Source of the DNA: Corydoras sp. C115 | Taxonomy: Eukaryota > Chordata > Actinopteri > Siluriformes > Callichthyidae | Assembly: GCA_019802505.1 (NCBI GenBank) | Contig: JAFMOC010000007.1 | Coordinates: 14,497,001 to 14,561,000, forward strand | DNA length: 64,000 nucleotides | Reading direction: 5' to 3' | Shown here: positions 56,408-64,000 of the stretch, piece after piece | Layout: each line of letters opens with the position of its first letter | Numbering within the stretch: position 1 is the first letter of the stretch | Made by a program: the position numbers and the translations under genes | Notes under the pieces: model-generated | Databases searched by the model: none | What the model was told of the DNA's origin: nothing | The model's input: the letters and a program-made list of their open reading frames with translations, nothing else

Positions 56408-56628
56408 GTAGAAACATTTACATACATTACACTTGGTCATTTAGCAGACATGTTTATCCAAAGTGACTTACAAAGCAAGCATAGGGTTACATACAGCATC
56501 CCTGGAGCAATTAGAGTTAAGGGCCTTGATCAAGGACCCACATTGGTAACTTCAGTGGACCTTAGATTCGAACCCACAACCTTCAGATTGACAGCCCAAC
56601 ACCCTGGCCATGGAGCTACCACAACCCT
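56408..56628 (-). mobile_element. Family B SINE, full length
   Basis: Minus-strand copy: tail 'acacttggtcatttagcaga' and 'tatccaaagtgacttacaa', body 'gttaagggccttgatcaagg', box B region 'gattcgaacccacaac', head 'catggagctaccacaaccc'. Confidence 0.92.
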
Positions 56629-56883
56629 ACAGAAACAGACATTTGAAGATCATTTAGACTGAACCAATATTATTAATGGATTCTTTAATTTTTTTTTATT
56701 TTTGTATCAGTGTTGAAGTAACCTTACATGCTATTAGAAGCATCAGTAGGTACAAGGAAGCAGTACCATCTGCGAACATGTTTTCTTTCCATCACAAATA
56801 TTCAAACAACATAGCATTGCATTACATATTTTTGTCTGTTATGAATTTCAAATTTGATCCTGGTTGATGTGGAATCTAGATAA
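56629..56883. other. No gene or recognised repeat
   Basis: AT-rich spacer. Confidence 0.5.
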
Positions 56884-57201
56884 GATGCGTGGTGGCTTGA
56901 TGGTTAGCACGTTTGCCTCTCAGCACTAGGGATTCCTGGTTCGAATCCCAATCTGGGTGGAGTTTCCTTGTTCTCCCTGTGTCCACATGGGTTTCCTTTG
57001 GGTTCTCCGGTTTCCTCCCACAGTCCAAAGGGAGGAACTGAATTCTCCAAATTGCCTCATGTAAAGTGTGTGTGTGCCCAGCAATAGATTGACACCCTGT
57101 CCCCTGTTGTATCTGCCCAGTGCCCGAAATATTCTCCTCTGTATGGGCATGGGGAACACCCCCGCGACCCTAGTAGAGGATGGATGGATGGAAGGATGGA
57201 T
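56884..57201 (+). mobile_element. Family A SINE with GGAT tail
   Basis: Head 'gatgcgtggtggcttgatgg', box B 'ggttcgaatcc', central domain, a small deletion after 'cacagtccaaa', and a GGAT/GGAAGGAT tail. Minus-strand frames of 62-100 codons over it are artefacts. Confidence 0.93.
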
Positions 57202-57589
57202 ATCGCGAGGCAAAAGCCTAAGAAACATTGCAAACCTGCTCTCATTTGCAGTTGTTCATTATTTCAAAAGCTAAAGAACATTTAATAACATGACCACGTG
57301 TAAAATTAGCTAAATGCCATAAGACTAATTTTGTTTCAAAAAGGTAACTTTAGTATTAACATTCATATTTAGAACATTAGTATTTTGGGCACTTAAAATG
57401 TCTTGTAATACAACCTACCCTCTCCGTATTACAATAAATCATTTTTATTACACTGTATTAATGAACCTAACTAAACATTGTGTGCTAAAATAATTACTTG
57501 ATCTATTATCTGCAAACGCAGCTACATTTCTTACAGCAGAAATCTTTAAATAATCATTCTTTTGTTTTAAATTAGTGTTCTTTAATATG
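57202..57589. other. No gene or recognised repeat
   Basis: AT-rich. Confidence 0.5.
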
Positions 57590-58080
57590 ACAGTAGTATG
57601 AATGGTCTGATGTCACCATATTAACAGATAAGACAAATTTTTAATTGGATGAAACAGTAGCAAACCGACCTGGATGCAAGTTAAGAAAAAAAATCTTAAG
57701 GATTGTTGTTGGTAAGTTACAAAAAATTCTGGGTTACTGAGTCTATAAATCAAATAGCACATCTATGCAAGCATGGTTGTTAATCTTTGAAAACCCACGG
57801 GAGGCTCATTAGAGTACATGGCATCATGGACTTCATGAAATAACGAAACATTTTATTTCAAACTCTGTCTGCCTCAGCAAAGTAATTTAAAATGAATTGT
57901 GTGTGGATTTTTCAGCAAAACCAGAAATGGTTTTCTGAACACAAACTCAAGCTGAGTCCATTTCTTTTTATTTAAACCCTATAGAAAACCCAAATGGTAA
58001 AAATGTGTTTGAGTTTATTATGAAAGAACTTGCGTTGCATAAATTGGAATACAACATGCTTACAGATAACTGAATAACTG
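57590..58080 (+). pseudogene. Tc1-like transposon relic
   Basis: Blocks in transposase order: 'tttttaattggatgaaacag' (usually 'ttggttggatgaaacaaaag'), 'tacatggcatcatggacttc' with 'tgaaataacgaaacat', 'gtctgcctcagcaaag', 'gtgtggatttttcagcaaaa' and 'tttaaaccctatagaaaacc' with 'caaatgg' (LNPIENPNG, the final catalytic block). No open frame remains. Confidence 0.7.
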
Positions 58081-58090
58081 AATCTATTGC

Positions 58091-58303
58091 ATTTTACATT
58101 ACATTTACATTACATTTGGTCATTTAGCAGATGCTTTTATCCAAAGCAACTTACAAGGTGAGCACAGGGTTAATCACAACATCCCTGGAGCAATGAGGGT
58201 TAAGGGCCTTGCTCAAGGACCCACATTGGTAACTTCAGTGGACCTGGGATTTGAACCCCCGACCTTCAGATTGATAACCCAACACCCAGAGCTACCGTGC
58301 CCT
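58091..58303 (-). mobile_element. Family B SINE, full length and well preserved
   Basis: Minus-strand copy: tail 'ttacatttggtcatttagca' and 'gatgcttttatccaaagcaa', body 'gttaagggccttgctcaagg', box B region 'gggatttgaaccccc', head 'cagagctaccgtgccct'. Near consensus. Confidence 0.95.
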
Positions 58304-58551
58304 ATTATATTTAGTTATAAAAACAAAAAGTTCTTGACAGATCAAAGAATCAAAACAAATAATTGGTTTTGTGAATTCTGGTAAAGTATTAACCATGGTT
58401 TTTGACCATTTAAAGTCAAAAGATTTGCTATCAGCAAGTTGTTTCCTTACTGTCATTTAACTTTTTCCCTAAAACAATTCATAGGAACAGGTGGCAATGG
58501 AAGCTAAACTCTTGCCTCACTGCAAAATAAGTATGAAGGCTTGGTTGCAAG

Positions 58552-58755
58552 AAGGGCATGATAGTGTTGGGCTATTAATCTGAGGGACAAGGTTTTATAT
58601 TCTACGTTTACTGAAATTGCCAAAGTGGACCCTTGAAAAAAGCCCGTAATTCTTTTTTTTTGCTCCAAGGGGGTTTTCATGGCTGACCCTAACCATCGAG
58701 TTAGGGTATTTGTAAGTCACTTTGGATAAAGGCATATGCAAAATGATGTAATATA
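58552..58755 (+). mobile_element. Family B SINE, diverged
   Basis: 'gaagggcatgatagtgttgg', 'gctattaatctgagggacaa', 'tactgaaattgccaaagtgg', 'ggctgaccctaacc', and the tail 'gtaagtcactttggataaag'. A T run (58651-58660) interrupts the body. Confidence 0.85.
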
Positions 58756-58779
58756 AGAAGGTCATATGTTCCTGGTTGG

Positions 58780-59056
58780 CGGCACGATGGCTTAGTGGTT
58801 AGCACGTTCGCCTCTCAGCGCTAGGGATTCCCGGTTGAATCCTCCCACAGTCCAAAAACATGGATCAAGTCAATTGAATTCTCAAAAATTGCCCCATATA
58901 GAGTGTGTCTGTGTCAGTGAGTGTGTGCCCAGCAATGGATTGGCGCCCTGTCCTGGGTCTATCTGCCCAGCGCCCGAGATGTTCTCCCCTGGATGGGCAT
59001 GGGGAACCCCACCGCGACCCTAATAGAGGATAAAACGGGAGATAATGAATGAATGA
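58780..59056 (+). mobile_element. Young family A SINE with internal deletion and 14-bp target duplication
   Basis: Consensus-like head and tail, but about 75 bases are missing between 'ggattcccggttgaatc' and 'ctcccacagtccaaaaacat', removing the central domain. The repeat 'atgttcctggttgg' lies at 58766-58779 and 59057-59070, overlapping the first bases of the element. Confidence 0.95.
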
Positions 59057-59070
59057 ATGTTCCTGGTTGG

Positions 59071-60787
59071 GGCAAACACGGTTTGCAAATAAGTTTCTTG
59101 TGTCTGTACAAGTTTTCTCTGAAATTTTTGGTTTACTTTCATTGACAAAACATATGCTAAATGGTAAACTTGTAATATGAAATTACTCAAAGAGTGATGA
59201 GTATTTGCACTGTGACTGATAACCTGTCCAGAGTGTCCTGCCTTTTGTCCTATAAGCAGTGGAATAGGTTATAGCGCTTCTCAACAACCTCATAAGCATA
59301 AACAAATCAGGAAACGAATGAATAAATAGAAAGCAAATGTTGATTTACCTAGGATTTATCAAATAAACTTGAGCTTGAGGATGTGAGAATGTCATTAATA
59401 AAGCCTCCTTGTGCTTGATGTAGCATGCAGACATTTTCAAGCCTGGCCCTGGAGGCCTGCTATACAAGTGCTGTTCTTTCTTCAAACCCACCTGATTTAA
59501 ATAGCAAGCCAGTAAATGAACCATCCTAGAGTTAAGGACATTGAGGCTGGAAAACACTTCAGTGTTTTCAGATTTACAAATCTCAAGGAGCAAAGTTAAG
59601 CACTTCTCATGTTCAGATTTACCTTTGGCAGGTCGATATGAGCATTGTTTCAGTGTAGGCTATTCACTTCATGTTAGTGTAGGTTTACGCACAGCCTTGA
59701 AAAAGAAATAGCCATTACCAGCGCAAGAAATATAATTACTGAGAGTTGCCCCAGGTAAGGACATCTGCCAAGCAAATAAATAATATAATATAATGCAAAC
59801 CTTACCTCAGGGATCCTAAGGGAAACATGCTTGTTATCCACTCTGATGTGCATATTTAATCATTTTTTACAGGAGGGCTAATAGAATACACTTTGCAGTA
59901 TTGCATCCTGTCTGAGTCTTTAACACACATTGTGTAAGCTAGATAACTATAATGCAACACACTGGACCATCGATCAATTTCTAGCAACCTGCCATCTGAG
60001 CATTATCTGACCTCATGCAACTGTGATTAGAGATTTTATCATAATCACTTAAAATAATGTGAACATGCACACTAACAATGATTACTTATTTGGGTAGCAA
60101 GAGCTTATTTGTTTGTATAAAAACAGGCTGCCCATTTTACCATCCTGCATTTTGAATAGCAAATCAGATTATGGTATTGTACTCACAACAGGATTTTGGA
60201 CTTCAGTTGACAATATTCTAGCAAGACACGCAGTGCCGCAAGGCAGAAACACAGAGGTGTGAAATCTTTCCATTTCTCCATGCTGCCAGGATTTTGTGAC
60301 TCATACATCATTGGGTTATAACTGAGGTCTAATGCACACAGGGTGCTCTGGGTTTCTGTGGTTACAAGGGAACCCTAAAGACACCGTTTGAACAAGCTGT
60401 GACACGGTGGCATTTTCTATCACTAGATCCATAAAAAGCCTGCCAGGTTTTAAGCCATCAATAAATTGCCACACCAGCAGGAATCTGTTTTTGTATCTTG
60501 TAATAACTATTGAAGCACTGAAAGTAGATACTGGAGACCTGTCAATCTATCTTTTTCAGAAAACAGTGCTAATAAAAATAAGACCACCTGCTATAAACCT
60601 GCTGCACAACTGCATGTTATAAAGGATGAAATCAATTAAATAATGATTAGATGATGTTACCCCTTTGTGGTTTACTCTCAAAAACACATGACAAAACATC
60701 CATTATCACAGGGATCAGTCCCAAAGTGGTCATTAGTATCTTCTAACACGTTAAAACATCTAAAGTGAATGTGATCGCTTATATCCT
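59071..60787. other. No gene; repeat-poor interval
   Basis: At 59430-59540, 'caagcctggccctggaggcc' with 'aaacccacctgatttaaata' resembles a common old fish repeat but is too short to assign. The part 60100-60400 is repeat-free and could be conserved non-coding sequence. Confidence 0.35.
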
Positions 60788-61060
60788 TGGTGGCAGGGTG
60801 GCTTAGTGGTTAGCACGTTTGCCCCTTAGAGCTGGGGATCCAGGTTCAAATCCCAGTCTGTGTGGAGTTTCTTCGGGTTCCACTCAAAGTCCAAAAACCT
60901 TTAAAGGTAAAGGCTCTAATTTGCCCATAAAAAAAATTACCCCTATATAGTGTGTGTGTGTGTGTGAGTGTGTGTCCAATAAGGGATTGGTGCCCTGTCC
61001 TGGGTATACCCCCCTCATCACCCCATTCCCAAGCATAAGATTCAGCAGAAAATAATGACT
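60788..61060 (+). mobile_element. Family A SINE, diverged
   Basis: Head 'ggtggcagggtggcttagtg', box B 'ggttcaaatcc', a shortened centre, GT run at about 60951-60966, and a degraded tail 'ataagattcagcagaaaata'. Confidence 0.9.
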
Positions 61061-61677
61061 TAAAATTAAATTCTATGCATTGCTAGAGGTTGAAACTTGA
61101 ATATTTTAGGAATCAATTTTATTTTCAATATAACGAGGTAACAAGACTTAAGATGTCCTTAATGGAAAAAAGATTATTAAATCTTTGATGGGCTTTTACT
61201 CAAAGAAAGCGCGTCAAGAAATAAGATTCAAGAGGAATGCCAAGCTGGAATTCTTGCTGTTAGACTGGTAATAACTTTTGAACTTGGCTGTGTTAGCAAA
61301 ATCGTGGACACTGTAGTTTTTAATCGTAAGCCAAGTCAGCTCGTTTTGACAGTTAAGAGATTCATAACCTTTCGAAAAATCACCTTATTGCCCCTAAGCC
61401 TGAAATCAAAGGTTTAAATTTTAGAACCATTTCATGTTACCTCACTTGTGTAATTATGTTATAAAGCAAACTGAATATAAATGAAGCTTTAGAGATTTTG
61501 GCTGCAAGTCTTAAGCAACTATTTTAAATGTTTATGAGGACATTATGCAGTGTAGCATTATTTTAACACTACTAAGTTTTGTGATGGGCACAAGAACTGT
61601 TTGTGGCCAGCACATAGGGGAATTCAAAACATGATTAATTATTTTGTGTGGAAAAGTATATTAAACCTTATGTGAGA
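61061..61677. other. No gene or recognised repeat
   Basis: AT-rich. Confidence 0.5.
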
Positions 61678-61845
61678 GCAGGTCCACTGAAGCTACCAAT
61701 GTGGGTCCTTGAGCAAGGCCCTTAACACTCATTGTTCCAGGGGTGTTGTATGGGGGCCAATCCTGTGTTCCTAGCCCAACCAAGTCAGGACACTTCTAAG
61801 TCTTCTCACAAGTTTAAGAAAAAAGCTTCTGCTAAAAGACCAAAT
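61678..61845 (+). mobile_element. Family B SINE without head
   Basis: 'caggtccactgaagctacca', 'gtccttgagcaaggccctta', 'gggtgttgtatgggggccaa' and 'aagcttctgctaaaagacca' follow the family B body and tail. The tRNA-like head is gone. Confidence 0.85.
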
Positions 61846-62991
61846 AGCAAAAATCTAGTACTAAGTACGAAGCTTCAAATAATGTTTACAAATTTTATGT
61901 TTATACCATGTTTTTTTTTTTTATAAGACTGGTGTGTTTAATGCCTATTCCTTTGCTTATAGGGTTAAAGGAGGTACAGGCTTAATATATCGTTCATAAT
62001 GGAGCGAACACAAATTCATATCTAGGGTGAACACCATTTCACCCATTAGTAATTTTCAACATGTGGAAGATGCATGGTAATCCTAGAAAGAACCTACAGA
62101 ACCTTACACTGTTGCATTGTTAAGTGAGAGCATAAGAAGTGTCACAATATACAGTAAGTGTTTCTATAACCATTCTGGCCATTGTCTTCTAGGACCCCTG
62201 ATTTATTAAACAAAGTTGATTACCAACAAATGCAAGACAGTGTTTCTCCTGAATCAGGTATTTAAACCACTGGAACAGCATATCTACGCAAGTTTACTGA
62301 TATGCCATCTCATTCATTCACATTCCGCACTGATTGAGAATATCATGATTAGTCATTTAATCTTTTGGGCTCAGTGATCAGATAGATTAAGGACTGTCTT
62401 ACCATCCTCCTTGGATCTAGGCAATTCATAGCTCATATAGAAATGAACCAATGTAGAGAGTTGTATAGTAATTTCCATATGAGTGACAAAAACTTTTTGT
62501 AATTTGTTTTTCTACAGCACATAGAACTCTAATATCGTACATAGAACTTAATATCTTAGTATTGGCTCCTTCTGCATTTACTCTTCAGGGAATAACCTGA
62601 ACAAAGATGAGAAGTGTTTCTCTTCAACATCGATTAACAAATTGAGACCTTGTTGACAATCATAATACCAGACTTATTGGAAAATCATATTACAGCCTGT
62701 CCATTATAGAGCTACAAATGGTGCAAAAGCTAAACCCTTAAAAACGACAAGGCTAGCCCTGCAGACATAAGTGGACTGTGCACTTTGGCAATATAAAATT
62801 TAGTTCCAAGTTGAGGAAATCTTTCATTCTACTGCATTACCACATTTATAATTCAGCAATATCCAGTGTTAATCTCATGGCACCTACTGCATTTTTTACT
62901 CATCTGGCTTTACGACTATTCAATCAGCTTTGCCAAAAGTTTCACTGAAATGGAAGAATATTTCAAGTCATCAACATCACAGTACTTGGTT
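61846..62991. other. No gene or recognised repeat
   Basis: AT-rich, with a T run at about 61911-61922; nothing assignable. Confidence 0.45.
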
Positions 62992-63062
62992 GGCATGGTG
63001 ATGCAGTGGGAAATCTTATCACCCAATTGCAAGTTTTTCCAGGGTTCAATTCCTGGGCATGG
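62992..63062 (+). mobile_element. SINE head fragment (V-SINE-like)
   Basis: 'ggttggcatggtgatgcagt' and 'ccagggttcaattcctgggc' give the box A and box B portion of a tRNA-like SINE head, closer to DANA than to family A. It runs straight into LINE coding sequence. Confidence 0.6.
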
Positions 63063-63310
63063 CAGGAAGGAAGTGGTCTCCAGCTACAGATACTTGGGTG
63101 TGCACCTGAGTAACAACTTCACCTGGAGCACCACCACTTCCAGCTTGGTCAGGAAAGCACATCAGCAGCTCTACATCCTTAGATGGCTGAAGAGAGTCGG
63201 ACTCAGGAGCTCAGACCTCACCTCCTTTTACAGATGTGTGGTGGAGAGCGTCTTGTGCTCCAAAATCAATGTGTGGCATGGAAGCTGCTCTATTATAAAT
63301 ACATATCTCT
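63063..63310 (+). pseudogene. LINE ORF2 fragment (L2/CR1-type), after the RT core
   Basis: The reading frame carries 'VVSSYRYLGVHLSNNFTWS', 'LVRKAHQQLYILRWLKRVGL', 'FYRCVVESVLCSKINVWHGS': the segment that follows the catalytic YADD box in fish L2/CR1/Rex1-type reverse transcriptases. The open frame extends upstream into unrelated sequence and stops soon after, so neither end of the protein is present. The usual CITVWYGN motif reads KINVWHGS here. Confidence 0.8.
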
Positions 63311-64000
63311 AATGTATATCACAAATTACATATATTAATACATCTATAGTTATAACTGTATATTCTACATATGTATTTATAGTCGTATATTCTACATTTC
63401 ATTTAGTTCTACGTGGTGCATTCTATATTATACATTCATAGTTGTATATTCTATTTGACATATTTACATCTCATTTTCTTCTTTAAAATTTAAGTTTTTT
63501 AACTTTAAAAGAACAGGGTAAATGGGGTCTGTGAGCCATAATTTCGTTTGTCTCATGTACCACATCTGACAAATGATACAATTTTTTTAAATAGGTTAAT
63601 TGTGTGGAGTATATTCCCCTAATTCGACAGAAAGTTCTCCAAAGAACTCAAAAAATATGAAAATAAGGTAATTAATTTTAAATGGCATTTAAGTACAAAT
63701 GTGCATGTACTTGTCAGCACAAGTAGTTAAAGCATAATGATCCTAAATAAAAGTACATTTGATTTGTTTGGGTCTTGATAGCTAAGTCTTCATTTAAAAA
63801 GTGCAACATCAGTTCTTTAAAGGCCATATTCTGTTCTAATTGAGGACCGCCATAAGGTACAGAGTAAAACAGTTATAATTATTGCTTCACATTTACAGCT
63901 GCAGGTGATGTTATCTAAAACACAATCATCTATATTTCAGCCATCACCCTCAGTATAAGCAGCAACTCAATTTATCCTAATAAACCACAGGTTAAGGAAA
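63311..64000. other. No gene; AT-rich window end
   Basis: A 'tatattctacat' word recurs at about 63359, 63387 and 63420-63455 in an imperfect local repeat. Otherwise nothing recognised. Confidence 0.5.

Noticed and set aside
59430..59540. Old fish repeat around 'caagcctggccctggagg'
   Set aside because: Similar wording to a common teleost repeat, but too short to assign.

Overview
This window is teleost fish nuclear DNA, probably intergenic or deep intronic. I find no intact protein-coding gene, no rRNA or functional tRNA gene, no CRISPR array and no bacterial-style operon. The evidence for a fish is the repeat content. There are about 40 copies of a V-SINE (Mermaid/DANA/HE1-like) family and about 11 copies of a second tRNA-derived SINE that shares its 3' tail with an L2 LINE. 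There are also decayed Tc1-like, Tigger/pogo and mariner DNA transposons, a long palindromic non-autonomous element, and L2/CR1-type LINE fragments. This mix is typical of otophysan fish (catfish, characins and relatives); I cannot name the species. Nearly all of the longer open frames are shadows of these repeats or of microsatellites.

Names used below: family A is the V-SINE-like element (tRNA-like head, conserved central domain, tail ending in GAAT/GGAT repeats, about 350 bp full length). Family B is the tRNA-SINE with the L2-type tail (about 210 bp). Family C is a third tRNA-SINE. Family P is the long palindromic element.

Layout: 0-6.3 kb holds a SINE/LINE chimera, a (CA)n tract, and a dense group of family A copies including one nested inside another. 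6.3-19 kb has scattered A and B copies, a Tc1-like relic (14.7-15.4 kb) and a short mariner derivative (16.4-17.0 kb). 19.7-20.7 kb is a family P element split by a 0.5-kb insertion that carries a CTCF-like motif. 21.5-33.2 kb is rich in SINEs and Tc1 relics; it contains a duplicated segment that supplies an empty site for one SINE, and a SINE-L2-SINE composite (31.4-32.8 kb). 33.3-34.1 kb is an internally deleted Tigger element and 34.2-35.0 kb a possible piggyBac relic. 37.3-38.1 kb is a compact family P element next to a SINE. From 38.1 kb there are long repeat-poor stretches (38.1-40.8, 43.1-48.7, 49.3-53.0, 54.3-56.0 and 59.1-60.8 kb) that hold sequence resembling conserved non-coding elements, with clustered E-boxes, PBX/HOX-like sites and short perfect palindromes. 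The last 1 kb holds a second SINE/LINE chimera.

The relationships that can be seen are parasitic rather than metabolic. The L2 fragment at 31.8-32.3 kb has the same 3' tail as the family B SINEs, which identifies the likely source of their reverse transcriptase. Several insertions are dated relative to one another by nesting, target-site duplications and paralogous empty sites. The most unusual pattern is that several family A copies begin at almost the same internal base. I did not find a convincing new gene system; the regulatory candidates rest on motif content only and need cross-species alignment.
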